64,000 nucleotides of DNA from an uncultured Clostridium sp. (GCA_947572725.1 CANPDB010000006.1:1-64000); one strand, 5' to 3'; shown: positions 8,297 through 18,066, numbered from the stretch's first letter. Notes: a model not told the origin generated them from the sequence alone. Made by a program: numbers and translations.

Positions 8297-10108
8297 TTAT
8301 CTTCTTGCTGCTCTTTCTCTTTCTTTGGTGTCTAATATTTTCTTTCTTAAACGAATTGATTCTGGTGTTATTTCTACTAATTCATCATCTTGTATAAATT
8401 CTATCGCTTTTTCCAATGACATTTGAATTGGTGGAACTAATCTTAATGCTTCATCTGAACCTGATGCTCTTGTATTTGTCAAGTGTTTTTCTTTACATAC
8501 ATTTATTGCTAAGTCTTCTCCTCTTGAGTTTAATCCAACTATCATTCCTTCATATACTTCTACACCTGGTCCTATAAATAAGTCCCCTTTATCTTGTGCA
8601 TTGTATAATCCATATGTTACTGATTTTCCTGCTTCAAATGCTACTATTGTTCCTCTTACTCTTGATACAACATCACCTTTAAATGGTTCATATGAATCAA
8701 ATATATGGTTCATTATTCCTTCACCTTTTGTATCTGTTAAGAATTCTGTTCTATATCCTATTAATCCTCTTGATGGTATTTTGAATTCTATTTTTGTATG
8801 TCCATCTTCTGCTGGTTCCATATTTACCATTTCTGCTTTTCTTTGTCCTAATTTTTCAATAACATTTCCTACACAGTCATCTGGAACATTTACAACTAGC
8901 CTTTCTATTGGTTCACTTTTTACTCCATCAATTTCTTTTATAATTACTTTTGGACGAGATACTAAAAGTTCAAATCCTTCTCTTCTCATTGTTTCTATTA
9001 ATACAGATAAATGAAGTTCTCCTCTTCCTGATACTTCAAATGAATCTGCACTGTCTGTTTCTTTTACTCTTAATGATACATTTCTTTCTAGTTCTTTAAA
9101 TAATCTGTCTCTTATATGTCTTGAGGTAATAAATTTTCCTTCTCTTCCTGCTAATGGTCCATTGTTTACACTAAATGTCATAGAAACTGTTGGTTCGTCT
9201 ATATCTACAAATGGTATTTTTTCTGGATTATTAAAGTCACATATTGTATCACCTATATTGATTTCAGGAATTCCTGCAAGTTCTATTATATCTCCTGCTT
9301 TTCCTTCTTCAACTTCAACTTTATTTAACCCTACATGTGTATATACTTTTGCAATTCTACCTTGAGTTATCTTATCTTCTTTTCCACAAATAGAAACTGG
9401 CATTCCAACTTTTATAGTTCCTCTTTCCACTCTTCCAACTGCAATTCTTCCAACATAATCATCATAATCAATATTAGAAACTAGCATTTGCGCTGGACCC
9501 TCTTCATCACAATTAGGTGCACTTATTGTGTTTATAATTGTTTCAAATAAACAGCTTAAATCTGTTGTCTCATCTTCTAAATTCATTTTTGCAATTCCAT
9601 TTTTAGCAGATGCATATACAACAGGGAATTCTAGTTGCTCATCTGTTGCTTCTAATTCAATAAACAACTCAATAACTTGGTCAACAACTTTTTCAGGTGT
9701 TGCTCCTGGTCTATCTATTTTATTAATAACAACAATTGGTTTTAATCCTAATGCTAATGACTTCTTCAAAACTTCTCTTGTTTGAGGCATAGCACCTTCA
9801 AAGGCATCTACTAAAAGTAAAACACCATCAACTGTTTTTAAAACTCTTTCAACTTCTCCACCAAAATCAGCATGTCCAGGTGTATCAACTATATTTATTT
9901 TGATATCATTATGCATTACTGATGTATTTTTAGAAAGAATTGTTATTCCTCTTTCTTTTTCTTGGTCATTTGAGTCCATTACTCTTTCTTGCACTTGCTC
10001 GTTTTCTCTAAACACATGACTTTGTCTTAATAGCGCATCTACTAGAGTTGTCTTTCCATGGTCAACGTGTGCAATTATTGCTATATTTCTTATTTTTTCG
10101 TTATTCAT
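8297..10108 (-). CDS. typA: Translational GTPase TypA/BipA
   Basis: A 603-residue ribosome-binding GTPase. G1 is AHVDHGKTT at the N-terminus, G3 DTPGHADFGGEV, G4 NKIDRPGA; then come domain II, EF-G-like domains and the TypA-specific C-terminus (SLEKAIEFIQDDELVEITPESIRLRK). It acts in ribosome assembly and stress adaptation. The start is at ATG 10108, preceded by AAGAAGGGG; longer upstream frames lack support. There is no in-frame CGG in about 600 codons. Confidence 0.95.
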   Translation of the reverse strand: MNNEKIRNIAIIAHVDHGKTTLVDALLRQSHVFRENEQVQERVMDSNDQEKERGITILSKNTSVMHNDIKINIVDTPGHADFGGEVERVLKTVDGVLLLVDAFEGAMPQTREVLKKSLALGLKPIVVINKIDRPGATPEKVVDQVIELFIELEATDEQLEFPVVYASAKNGIAKMNLEDETTDLSCLFETIINTISAPNCDEEGPAQMLVSNIDYDDYVGRIAVGRVERGTIKVGMPVSICGKEDKITQGRIAKVYTHVGLNKVEVEEGKAGDIIELAGIPEINIGDTICDFNNPEKIPFVDIDEPTVSMTFSVNNGPLAGREGKFITSRHIRDRLFKELERNVSLRVKETDSADSFEVSGRGELHLSVLIETMRREGFELLVSRPKVIIKEIDGVKSEPIERLVVNVPDDCVGNVIEKLGQRKAEMVNMEPAEDGHTKIEFKIPSRGLIGYRTEFLTDTKGEGIMNHIFDSYEPFKGDVVSRVRGTIVAFEAGKSVTYGLYNAQDKGDLFIGPGVEVYEGMIVGLNSRGEDLAINVCKEKHLTNTRASGSDEALRLVPPIQMSLEKAIEFIQDDELVEITPESIRLRKKILDTKERERAARR

Positions 10109-10280
10109 TTTATTACCCCTTCTTATTTTATACATTATTATATGTTTACAACTTCGTTCAGTTGTATAAGTTATCTCTAACACTCATTTCTTCACTAAGA
10201 GTTAACTTAACTTTAAAATTATACTACCAAATATTTTTTTTGTCAAATTGTAAAATTCTGTATTTTTTCTTTATATATCG

Positions 10281-10310
10281 TTGACAATTGTATATGGCTT
10301 ATTATATATT
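10281..10310 (+). promoter_or_regulatory. Sigma-A type promoter for a tiny plus-strand gene
   Basis: TTGACA (10281-10286) and TATATT (10305-10310) are 18 nt apart, just upstream of a small ORF and terminator. Confidence 0.65.
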
Positions 10311-10358
10311 AAATACGCCTTTCTTTTGTTTTGTATGAAAGGAGGTAATATTTGCAAA

Positions 10359-10427
10359 ATGAAAGAACTGTTTAAATTGCTAAAACTTTATTTGATTTAC
10401 TTAATTGTGAAGCATTTAAATGATTAG
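10359..10427 (+). CDS. 22-residue hydrophobic peptide (putative small membrane protein)
   Basis: MKELFKLLKLYLIYLIVKHLND is a lysine-flanked amphipathic or membrane-spanning peptide. A perfect AAAGGAGG lies 13 nt before this ATG; an in-frame upstream ATG at 10335 would give 30 residues but overlaps the ribosome site. Its own promoter and terminator mark a discrete transcription unit. Tiny peptides of this kind include type I toxins and membrane-protein modulators, but I recognise no family. Sequence resembling its start (TTGCAA.TTAAGAACTG) recurs just after the terminator, which could point to an antisense or duplicated partner. Confidence 0.5.
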   Translation: MKELFKLLKLYLIYLIVKHLND

Positions 10428-10430
10428 CAT

Positions 10431-10467
10431 AAAAAAGACTAGGTTTCGCACACCTAGTCTTTTTTTA
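10431..10467 (+). terminator. Rho-independent terminator of the tiny peptide gene
   Basis: AAGACTAGGT and ACCTAGTCTT pair around TTCGCAC, followed by seven T. The A-run on the left could also let it serve typA-side transcripts. Confidence 0.85.
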
Positions 10468-10553
10468 TATTTGCAATTTAAGAACTGTTTTTTGCAATTG
10501 CTAAAATTATATTAACACAAATATTATTATATGTCAATTTTCAATTTTTTACA

Positions 10554-11150
10554 CTACTTTGTAATTTTTATGATATTTTCCATAATTTCATTTGTTACTT
10601 TTTCTAATGTTTCTTTATCTTTTGCACCTTTATATTTGCTAAAATCTAGTGTTTTTCCATATGTAATGGTTACTTTCCAGTCTCCTTTTTTTCCACCCTT
10701 TATTCCGCAAGGTATTACTTTTGCTCCGCTTCTTACAGCAAAAAATGCAACACCATCTTTTACGTCTTCTCCTTTTTCTAACCCATTTCTTGTGCCTTCT
10801 GGAAATAAAGTTAAACAATCACCATTTTTTAATGTTTTTAAAGATTCTTTTATAGCTGTAACTTCTTTTGAATCTCTTTTTACTAAAATAGCATCAAATA
10901 AAGTGCATAATAGTTTTAAAAACTTGCTTTTTGTTAATTCTTCTTTAGCTAAAAATCTAGCATATCTTCCACATGTTATTTCTATTAGTGGTGGATCTAA
11001 AAAACTTTTGTGATTTGCTGCTATAATTATTGGACCTTCTTTTGGGATATTTTCTTTTCCCACAATTCTCATTCTATATACTACTTTACAATATGTATAT
11101 ACTGCTCCTTTTGCAATTCCTCTTGATATTTTTTTAAAAAATTCTTTCAA
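10554..11150 (-). CDS. plsC: 1-acyl-sn-glycerol-3-phosphate acyltransferase
   Basis: A 198-residue membrane-associated acyltransferase making phosphatidic acid in phospholipid synthesis. The catalytic HxxxxD motif is NHKSFLD (about residue 46) and the substrate motif is FPEGTRNG (about residue 115). It lies downstream of cmk, an arrangement often seen in Clostridia, although a type A element separates the two. Confidence 0.9.
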   Translation of the reverse strand: MKEFFKKISRGIAKGAVYTYCKVVYRMRIVGKENIPKEGPIIIAANHKSFLDPPLIEITCGRYARFLAKEELTKSKFLKLLCTLFDAILVKRDSKEVTAIKESLKTLKNGDCLTLFPEGTRNGLEKGEDVKDGVAFFAVRSGAKVIPCGIKGGKKGDWKVTITYGKTLDFSKYKGAKDKETLEKVTNEIMENIIKITK

Positions 11151-11241
11151 TTATTTCACTTCCTCTTTGCTATTATTACGAATTTGTATAATCTATATTT
11201 TTGCAATAGAATATTTTAATAATTTCTAACTCAATTACTTT

Positions 11242-11454
11242 GTTACAGTTCACAGCCTTATTTAAAGTAGTAGAAGTTATAATATATTATTTTTTAGGAA
11301 TGAGTGTAGGGACCGACAAGTTATAGTTTGTAAATAAAATTCGAGGAGCAACTGCACCGCAGAAATTTATCTACAAACTGTTAGCAGTTGGGAATGGATA
11401 AAAAATAATATATTATAACTCTTTAACAAATATAACTAAGCCGTGAATTGTAAC
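11242..11454. repeat. Structured intergenic element, type A copy 2
   Basis: Terminal inverted repeats GTTACAGTTCACAGC and GCCGTGAATTGTAAC. Inside are the same stem (AGTTATAATATATTATTTTT) and core (GTAGGGACCGACAAG, CGAGGAGCAACTGCACC) as at 2468-2690. It sits between cmk and plsC. Confidence 0.8.
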
Positions 11455-11509
11455 TGAAAATTAGCTTGAACGATAAAATTTAATTATTAAAATATTCTAT
11501 TGCAAATTA

Positions 11510-12182
11510 TCATAAATTACTTTTTTCTTTTATAATACCAACTATTTTTTCTACAACTTCTTCTATCATCAAATTACTAGAATCAATATAAACAGCATCT
11601 TCTGCTTGTCTTAAAGGTGCTATTTCTCTTTGAGTTTCTAAAATATTTCTTTGCTTAATACTTTCTAATATCTCTTCATAAGTCCCTTCAATACCTTTTT
11701 CTAAATTTTGTTTATACCTTCTTTTTGCCCTTTCCTCTACTGAAGCATCTAAATATATTTTTACATCTGCATTTGGAAATACTACTGTTCCAATATCTCT
11801 TCCTTCCATAATAATATTTCCGCATCTCTCCCATTTTTCTTTGAAGTGGCGTCATTTTATCTCTGATACATTTTATAGCTGAATATTTAGGAGCATATTC
11901 ATCTATTCTAGTTGTTCTTATTTCTTTTGATACATCTTTACCATCTAATAATACAACTTGCTTATCATTTTCTCTTTTTAACTCTATTGAAATATCTTCT
12001 AACATTTTTTCTAATTTATCTATTTCTGTAATATCAATCCCTTCATTTAATGCCTTTAATGTTACGCAACGATACATAGCTCCTGTATCTATATTTATTA
12101 GTCCTAATTTTTCTCCTACTAATTTTGTTATTGTTCCTTTTCCTGAACCTGCTGGTCCATCAATTGCAACTACAAATCCCAT
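11510..12182 (-). CDS. cmk: Cytidylate kinase, two frames joined by a +1 shift
   Basis: Phosphorylates CMP and dCMP. The first frame (120 residues) has the P-loop GPAGSGKGT and IDTGAMYR. The second frame carries EGRDIGTVVFPNADVKIYLDAS, the lid and the C-terminus. At 11822 the zero frame is ATG CGG AAA; removing the C gives MGNIIMEGRDIG, the expected core motif, and a 223-residue product of normal length. The enzyme is a housekeeping one, so true inactivation is unlikely. It follows the P-loop/Asp23 gene and a small ORF in the same direction. Confidence 0.9.
11819..11822 (-). other. CGGA +1 recoding site in cmk
   Basis: Zero frame ATG CGG A; resuming at GGA restores the glycine before the conserved EGRDIGT motif. 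Confidence 0.88.
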
Positions 12183-12202
12183 TTTTAATCTCCTATCGTT
12201 TA

Positions 12203-12313
12203 TTATTTTTCTTCACCAAAAAACTGCCTCATTTTAGAAACATAATTACCAGATAACCATTTAAATAGTTCTTCATATTCTTGCTTTGTTACTTCTTGTA
12301 TTTCGTGTAACAT
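12203..12313 (-). CDS. 36-residue hypothetical protein between the Asp23-fusion gene and cmk
   Basis: The frame reads MLHEIQEVTKQEYEELFKWL and continues to FFGEEK, acidic and helical. It starts 10 nt after the upstream stop and ends 20 nt before the cmk start, so it looks like a member of the same operon. The ribosome site is weak. No family is recognised. Confidence 0.5.
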   Translation of the reverse strand: MLHEIQEVTKQEYEELFKWLSGNYVSKMRQFFGEEK

Positions 12314-12322
12314 ATCTAACCA

Positions 12323-13189
12323 CTATTCTCCATCTTGTGGTACATAAATATTTTTTGCTACAACATCAAGTTCAACTACATTCATAGCAGTCAGTTTTTC
12401 TATTTCTTTTCTTGATTTTTCCTTAAATTCTTTTAGTCCTTCTATAACATTATATCCATATATAATTGTCACTTCCATATACAGTTTTGCGCCTTCTCCA
12501 TAATTCTCTACACGAGTCTTTAAAACTTTATATATTGCTGGTGTTTGACAAGCTAAATATTCTAAAATTTGTCTAAATACAACATCTGATATTGTAAAAT
12601 TCCCCATATAACTAAATGTTGGTCTTATAATTGATTTTTCTGAAACATATGGCTTTTGTCCTTTTCCTTTTGATTTAAATATTTGTAGTGGATCTAATAA
12701 ATAACCTGAAAAATCCTTTTTTATTTCGAATGTTGGAACAGGTATAACATGTTTTCCTTCTGTTACTCTAATTCTTCTTGCTGTTTTCATTTCTTGCTCT
12801 GTTGCTACATCTTTTATATATATTGTTTCTGATATTTCTGGTAATCCTAAGTTTGCTGCTATCTTTTGCACCATTCCATCTGAAGTTCCTAAAAGGAGTA
12901 TACTTTCTGGTTTATACTTTTTTAATGCTTTTATAATTACCTCTTTTTCTTCGTCTTCATAAAATAAAGCATGTTTAACTGTTCCTACTTTTGTAGGTGC
13001 TTTTTTTGCTGATTCTCCCGCTATTACTTGATTTTCTTTTATTAGTAATCCATCATCTATTATATAACTAATGTTTCTCTCACTTGCTACCATTTGTGCT
13101 CTATAACTTTTTCCCGTGCCTGATGGTCCTACAAATGCATATACTTTTATTTTATTTGCAAATGGTAATTTTATATCTTTTAATAACAC
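12323..13189 (-). CDS. P-loop NTPase fused to a C-terminal Asp23/Gls24-like domain
   Basis: The 288-residue product begins with a kinase-like P-loop (AFVGPSGTGKSYRAQ, about residue 18) and a nucleotide-binding half. It ends with a region resembling Asp23/YloU proteins (YMGNFTISDVVFRQILEYLA, MEVTIIYGYNVIEGL, VVELDVVAKNIYV). Asp23 proteins bind membranes or envelope proteins in Gram-positives. The fusion suggests an ATPase working at the envelope, but the function is unknown. It is the first gene of a likely operon with the 36-residue ORF and cmk. Confidence 0.7.
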   Translation of the reverse strand: MLLKDIKLPFANKIKVYAFVGPSGTGKSYRAQMVASERNISYIIDDGLLIKENQVIAGESAKKAPTKVGTVKHALFYEDEEKEVIIKALKKYKPESILLLGTSDGMVQKIAANLGLPEISETIYIKDVATEQEMKTARRIRVTEGKHVIPVPTFEIKKDFSGYLLDPLQIFKSKGKGQKPYVSEKSIIRPTFSYMGNFTISDVVFRQILEYLACQTPAIYKVLKTRVENYGEGAKLYMEVTIIYGYNVIEGLKEFKEKSRKEIEKLTAMNVVELDVVAKNIYVPQDGE

Positions 13190-13374
13190 TGTATTTCCTC
13201 TTTTCTAAGTTCTTTTTTATTTATATAATTTATATAATTTTTATAAATTATATGATATTTAGTACAAAAAAGCAAGCTTACCTTTTGTGCCTATTGCAAT
13301 TTATTTATAAAATATGATAGTATAATAATTAATTATTATACAGAATAAATAATTTTTAAAAGGAGGAATTATTT

Positions 13375-14125
13375 ATGTTAAAAAAAGTTTTAGTATCAGG
13401 ATGTAATGGAAAAATGGGACAACTTGTTTGTTCTGCAGTTAATGCTACTGAAGATATGGAAGTTATTTGTGGATTTGATAAAATTGCTAGCAATACTAAT
13501 TTTCCTATATATTCAGATATATCACAAATTACAGAAATTCCAGATGTTATTATAGATTTTTCTATTCCAGTAGCAACTCGTGAAATAATCAAATTTGCTT
13601 ATGAAAAAAGCATTCCTATTGTAGTTGCAACTACTCGGATTGTCTGATGATGATATAAATATTTTAAAAAATTATGCAAAAGAGCGTATGCCAGTTTTTC
13701 AATGTGCTAATATGTCTTTTGATGTAGCTCTTTTAAAAAATCTTTTAAAAACTATAGCTGTTCAACTTTCTAATACTGATATTGAAATTAGCGAAACTCA
13801 TCATAATAGAAAAAAGGATGCACCTAGTGGTACTGCTAAAATGTTTGCTGATGCTATTAATGAAGCTTTAGGAAATACGAAAACTTTAGTTTATGGTCGT
13901 GAGGGTCAAAGAGAAAAAAATGAAATAGGACTTTCTTCTATTCGTGGTGGTAATATTGTTGGAGAACACACAATACAATTTTTTGGCGAAGCTGAAACAT
14001 TGGAAATTAAACATACAACTTATTCAAGAGAAGTTTTTGCAGAAGGTGCTGTTAAGGCTGCTCGTTTCTTGATGACTAAAGAAAAGGGATTTTATAATAT
14101 GGATGATTTAATTGCATCTGTGTAA
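13375..14125 (+). CDS. dapB: 4-hydroxy-tetrahydrodipicolinate reductase, two frames joined by a +1 shift
   Basis: Catalyses the NAD(P)H-dependent step of lysine, diaminopimelate and dipicolinate synthesis. The first frame has the Rossmann motif VSGCNGKMGQ and ends DVIIDFSIPVAT...VVATT. The second has the active-site signature ETHHNRKKDAPSGTA and the C-terminal GEHTIQFFGEAE. The break is ACT CGG ATT at 13636; removing C gives VVATTGLSDDD and 249 residues, the usual length. AAAGGAGG lies 9 nt before ATG. This is the only affected gene on the plus strand, which shows that the extra C follows the coding strand. Confidence 0.92.
13636..13639 (+). other. CGGA +1 recoding site in dapB
   Basis: Zero frame ACT CGG A; GGA gives the conserved TTG motif of DapB. 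Uncorrected, translation stops three codons later. Confidence 0.9.
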
Positions 14126-14139
14126 CAAATCAGATTTCA

Positions 14140-14295
14140 GTTACTGTTTAGACTAAATAACTTAAAATAGCGCGAAGAAGTTTATATATTCAATTTTTTT
14201 AGGAGGATACGAGTAGGAATTACTTGGAGGAGCCTAAAAAAATTAATATATACACTTCTGGGAGCAAGTACGTAATATTAAGTTTGAACTGTAAC
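14140..14295. repeat. Structured intergenic element, type C copy 2
   Basis: GTTACTGTTTAGAC and its partner ending GAACTGTAAC bound it. The motifs AAATAGCGCGAAG and GGGAGCAAGTA flank the stem GAAGTTTATATATT. The core GGATACGAGTAGGAATTACTTGG is almost identical to copy 1. It lies between convergent dapB and the acetyltransferase gene. Confidence 0.8.
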
Positions 14296-14345
14296 TTTTT
14301 TCTCCTAAAATTGCAATATAAATATCAAAATAGTTATATTAGAAT

Positions 14346-14900
14346 CTATATATTTCTTACTACTTTACAAGGATTACCATGTGCTATAACATTTGATGGA
14401 ATATCTTTAGTAACAATACTACCAGCACCAATTGTAACATTATCACCAATTGTAACACCTGGAAGAACAACAACATTTCCTCCAAACCAGACATTATTAC
14501 CAACTTTTATTGGTTTCACATATTCTATACCTTTATTTCTTAACTCAATTTCTATAGGATGCCCTGCTGTATAAAAACTACAGTTTGGACCTATAAAAAC
14601 ATTATCTCCAAACTCTACTTTCCCACCATCTAAAATAACACCATTATGGTTCATATAAAAATTTTCTCCAACAGATATGTTGTATCCATAATCACATTGA
14701 AAGCTTGATTCTATTAAAATGTTCTCTCCTGTATTCCCCAATATCCTTTTAATTAGTTTGTTTCTTTCTTCTCTATTAGATGGTTTTATGTTGTTATATT
14801 CAAAACACAAATCTTTTGCCTTTTCCATCTCTTTTATTAATTCTTCATCATAATTTGGATTATATAATTGTTGGTTATCTCGTTTTTCTTTTTCTGTCAT
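14346..14900 (-). CDS. Maltose/galactoside O-acetyltransferase family protein (hexapeptide repeat)
   Basis: The 184-residue product has an N-terminal Mac domain ([20 protein letters not shown]) followed by left-handed beta-helix hexapeptides ([14 protein letters not shown] with the catalytic His, [31 protein letters not shown]). It transfers acetyl from acetyl-CoA to sugars such as maltose or glucose; the natural substrate is not clear. AGGTG precedes ATG. It is monocistronic. Confidence 0.9.
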   Translation of the reverse strand: MTEKEKRDNQQLYNPNYDEELIKEMEKAKDLCFEYNNIKPSNREERNKLIKRILGNTGENILIESSFQCDYGYNISVGENFYMNHNGVILDGGKVEFGDNVFIGPNCSFYTAGHPIEIELRNKGIEYVKPIKVGNNVWFGGNVVVLPGVTIGDNVTIGAGSIVTKDIPSNVIAHGNPCKVVRNI

Positions 14901-14975
14901 TATTTATATCACCTCTCACTTATTATAAATAATTTGAAAGTTATTATACCATAGTTTTATCTATATTTAACATTT

Positions 14976-16007
14976 TTAATTAGTCTTCTTTAAATTCTTT
15001 CTTCGTAACTGCCCACAAGCAGCATCAATATCTGATCCCAACTCTCTTCTAATGGTTGCAACTATTCCATGGTCATTTAAATAATCTCTAAATCTCATAA
15101 TATTTTCATTTGAACTTTTGTTAAATTGTCCATTTTCAATTTTATTAATTGGTATTAAATTAACATGGCATAACATACCTTTTAGCAGTTTTACTAATTC
15201 TTTTGCATCTTGTAAATTATCATTATTATCTTTTGCTAAAGCATATTCAAAAGATATTCTTCTATTAGTTTTTGCTATGTAATCTTTACATGCTTGCATT
15301 AGTTCTTCTATTGGATAACTATTATTTACTGGCATCATACTACTTCTTTTTTCATTATTAGTTGCATGAAGAGAAATTGATAATGTACATTGTATATTTT
15401 CTTCTGCTAGCTGATATATTTTTGAAACTAATCCACTTGTAGATATGCTTATATGTCTTGCTCCAATATTTAGCCCTTTAGGATTATTTATAATTCTAAT
15501 AGCATTTACTACATTATCGTAATTATCTAATGGTTCTCCAATTCCCATAAAAACAATATTTGAAATTCTAACATTTGCATCTTGTTCTACTGCTAATAGT
15601 TGTTCCACAATTTCTCCACTTGTTAAATTTCTTTCAAAATTAATTCCTGTTGAAGCACAAAACTTGCATCCCATTTTACAACCTATTTGTGAAGAAACAC
15701 ATATGCTATAACCGTGATGATAACTCATTAAAACTGTTTCAATTGCATTTCCATCTAACACATCAAATAAATATTTTATAGTTCCATCTTTTGATTCTTG
15801 CTTTTTTAAAATTCCAAAATTGCAAATTGTATAATTTTCTTTTAATTTCTCTCTTAGTTCTAAAGACAAATTTGTCATTTCATCAAAACTTTTTACTTTT
15901 TCTTGATATAGCCACTTGAAAATTTGCTCGGCTCTAAATGGCTTTTCACCTATATCTTGTAATTCTTTTTTTAATTTTTCTAAATTATAATCTTTAATAT
16001 TTTTCAT
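14976..16007 (-). CDS. rlmN: 23S rRNA (A2503-C2) / tRNA (A37-C2) methyltransferase RlmN
   Basis: A 343-residue radical-SAM enzyme with the cluster motif GCKMGCKFCAS (CxxxCxxC, about residue 110), the GEPLDNYDNV motif, ISTSG and SLHATNNEKRSSMMP, and the C-terminal cysteine motif AACGQLR that carries the methyl group. Length is normal. The start overlaps the end of the small upstream gene, implying translational coupling. Confidence 0.95.
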   Translation of the reverse strand: MKNIKDYNLEKLKKELQDIGEKPFRAEQIFKWLYQEKVKSFDEMTNLSLELREKLKENYTICNFGILKKQESKDGTIKYLFDVLDGNAIETVLMSYHHGYSICVSSQIGCKMGCKFCASTGINFERNLTSGEIVEQLLAVEQDANVRISNIVFMGIGEPLDNYDNVVNAIRIINNPKGLNIGARHISISTSGLVSKIYQLAEENIQCTLSISLHATNNEKRSSMMPVNNSYPIEELMQACKDYIAKTNRRISFEYALAKDNNDNLQDAKELVKLLKGMLCHVNLIPINKIENGQFNKSSNENIMRFRDYLNDHGIVATIRRELGSDIDAACGQLRRKNLKKTN

Positions 16008-16188
16008 TTTTAATTTCCTTTGGTATCACAATTTTAGAAATATCGACTTTTCTATGATGCATAAATTCATCAAGCCTTCTTTCCATCATATCTTCCTCTT
16101 TAAAAATTTCTCCATAAATTAAATTTATTATTTTCTCAAAAGGATTTTCTTTTATTACAACTAAACCTTTTTCTACTTCATTTCCCAT
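15994..16188 (-). CDS. Small hypothetical protein upstream of rlmN
   Basis: Starts at ATG 16188, with GGGTGG 8 nt upstream, giving 64 residues (MGNEVEKGLVVIKENPFEKI...). Charged and helical, no membrane segment or motif recognised. Its last codons overlap the rlmN start by 14 nt, so the two are probably co-translated. Confidence 0.6.
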   Translation of the reverse strand: MGNEVEKGLVVIKENPFEKIINLIYGEIFKEEDMMERRLDEFMHHRKVDISKIVIPKEIKNEKY

Positions 16189-16229
16189 AAAATTTTCCAC
16201 CCTTTATTAGATGAATTTATCATATTCAT

Positions 16230-16793
16230 TTACATATGAAATTTACGAATCACAGCTTCCTTTAGTTCTTTATAACATAAAATTAAAGTAATTACAAAAT
16301 TTAAAATTGATATTGCAATTGAAATTTTATACAACAGTTGTGGCTCAAGCATTTTTTCTATAATAAATATAATTGGTATTATACTAATTAAAACTATCAT
16401 TAATTGATATAATGCATATTTTATATATCTTTTGTAACTTATTATAGTTAATACTAACATTGTAATATTAGCAACAATTAATATAATTGGAATTGCAATG
16501 TGTATTGACCAACCTTTAAATCCTAATCTCTCATCAATATAAAGCGTAACTACTGATATTACTATAGTTTGAAGTAGAACATGTCCTGCTATGTTTGTCC
16601 CTCTTTTAATAGAATAAATTACTGTAATCCATAAATATATAATTCCAGTATTAGCTAATGCTGCCCATGGAATTGTACGACTCGTTAATCTATTTATAAT
16701 AGTTAAAATAAATGCAATTATTAAAGAGCAACCTAATAATATATATATTAATTTGTCACTTTTTTTACTATTTAACTTTTGTGGATATATCAT
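16230..16793 (-). CDS. DUF6320-like polytopic membrane protein
   Basis: The 187-residue product has about six hydrophobic segments (LIYILLGCSLIIAFILTII, AALANTGIIYLWITVIY, VLLQTIVISVVTLYID and others). It overlaps the acetyltransferase-like gene by 26 nt. Membrane proteins of the DUF6320 type occur next to condensation-like acyltransferases and esterases in Firmicutes. That context, more than a clear motif, supports the name. Confidence 0.6.
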   Translation of the reverse strand: MIYPQKLNSKKSDKLIYILLGCSLIIAFILTIINRLTSRTIPWAALANTGIIYLWITVIYSIKRGTNIAGHVLLQTIVISVVTLYIDERLGFKGWSIHIAIPIILIVANITMLVLTIISYKRYIKYALYQLMIVLISIIPIIFIIEKMLEPQLLYKISIAISILNFVITLILCYKELKEAVIRKFHM

Positions 16794-18066
16794 CTAAAAC
16801 ACCATTACTTTCTATTTTTACTTCTATTCCTCTTTCTGTTAAAAATTTATAAAATGCTTTTTCAATTTGAGTATTATTTAAAATTGATGTAAATGTAAAT
16901 ATCATTTTATTTTCAAATGTACAACTTGAACATTTTATCTTTTCAACTTGCTCTGGAGCAATTAACATTAAAAAATAATCTATATATTTTTTGTAATCTC
17001 CTATAATTCCTATTCTTCCTATATTTGAATATGTTATTGTTGTATATTTTCTAATTAATACATAACTAATTCTCACTAAAATTTTCTTTAAAATTAATGG
17101 AACTGGTTTTATTAAAAAGTGATTTCCTATTTTAACATTTGCTGACATTGTTTTTGTGATTTCTTCTTCTGTTAGCATCATTTTAAACTCTTCTTTTACA
17201 AACTCAATCATCTTTTCAAATGTATCTAATTTTTGTTTTTTCATTTCTGCAACTATTGTAATATAAGAAAAAAAGTTTGAAATTGTTTTTGAAGGAAAGT
17301 ATTTTTTTAAGTTTACTGGTATACATATCTTTATTGGACTTTTTCCATTATGTTTTATATAGTTTTCAGTATAAATAGAATACATTAAAACTGCTGTTAA
17401 ATATTGCGTGATTGTTGCATCATGTTTTTTACATTCTTCTTTTAGTTGCTCTAAATCTATTATTTGATGAATAACACTAATTGCTCCTAATTTAATTTTT
17501 CTTCCTTTTAGTTCATATGCAATTTTTCCAGATGCATTTGATTTAGCCTTTTTATCATAGTTCTTCATATAACTATCTTCTGTATCATATTCAATCTTTC
17601 GTATTTGTCTATTTTCTTTATTTAATTCATCTGCATGAATTAGTTCTAAGTAATTATATACAATTTCTCTAAAAAATGTTGTTCCTGTATTTCCATCTGT
17701 TAATGCATGGAAAATATCTATGTTTATTTTGCTTTTGAAATATGTAACTTTAAATAAGTATCCTTTATTTGTTTTTGGGTCAATATATTTACATGGATAG
17801 TCTCTTTCTTCTTCTATTATAGGACTTTTAGTGTTATGTTCTAAATAGTACCAGAAAAAGCCTGCTTTCATTCTGACTTTAAAAAATTCATATTCTTCTA
17901 ATGTTTTATCTACTGCTTTTTGTAAAATTTCCGGCTGTATTTCCTCTTTTAATACAACTGATAATCTAAATACTGTACTATATTTTTTACCAGTGGACAT
18001 TGGAAATATTTTTGCCGAATTGTCTAGTCTTCTCCATATTAATTTGTTTTTTTTATTCCCCTTCAT
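16768..18066 (-). CDS. Alcohol acetyltransferase / condensation-domain-like acyltransferase
   Basis: The 432-residue product resembles the chloramphenicol acetyltransferase/condensation fold: the catalytic HxxxDG motif is HALTDG (about residue 115), and ICIPVNLKKYFPSKTISNFF matches the later conserved region of the alcohol acetyltransferase family. It likely transfers acyl groups to a hydroxyl acceptor; the substrate is unknown. It lies downstream of the esterase gene, with an element between, and overlaps the DUF6320-like gene. Confidence 0.78.
   Translation of the reverse strand: MKGNKKNKLIWRRLDNSAKIFPMSTGKKYSTVFRLSVVLKEEIQPEILQKAVDKTLEEYEFFKVRMKAGFFWYYLEHNTKSPIIEEERDYPCKYIDPKTNKGYLFKVTYFKSKINIDIFHALTDGNTGTTFFREIVYNYLELIHADELNKENRQIRKIEYDTEDSYMKNYDKKAKSNASGKIAYELKGRKIKLGAISVIHQIIDLEQLKEECKKHDATITQYLTAVLMYSIYTENYIKHNGKSPIKICIPVNLKKYFPSKTISNFFSYITIVAEMKKQKLDTFEKMIEFVKEEFKMMLTEEEITKTMSANVKIGNHFLIKPVPLILKKILVRISYVLIRKYTTITYSNIGRIGIIGDYKKYIDYFLMLIAPEQVEKIKCSSCTFENKMIFTFTSILNNTQIEKAFYKFLTERGIEVKIESNGVLDDISTKVK

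Noticed and set aside
10320..10470. tRNA or riboswitch in the small transcription unit before typA
   Set aside because: No cloverleaf or T-loop consensus; the promoter, ribosome site, frame and terminator explain it better.
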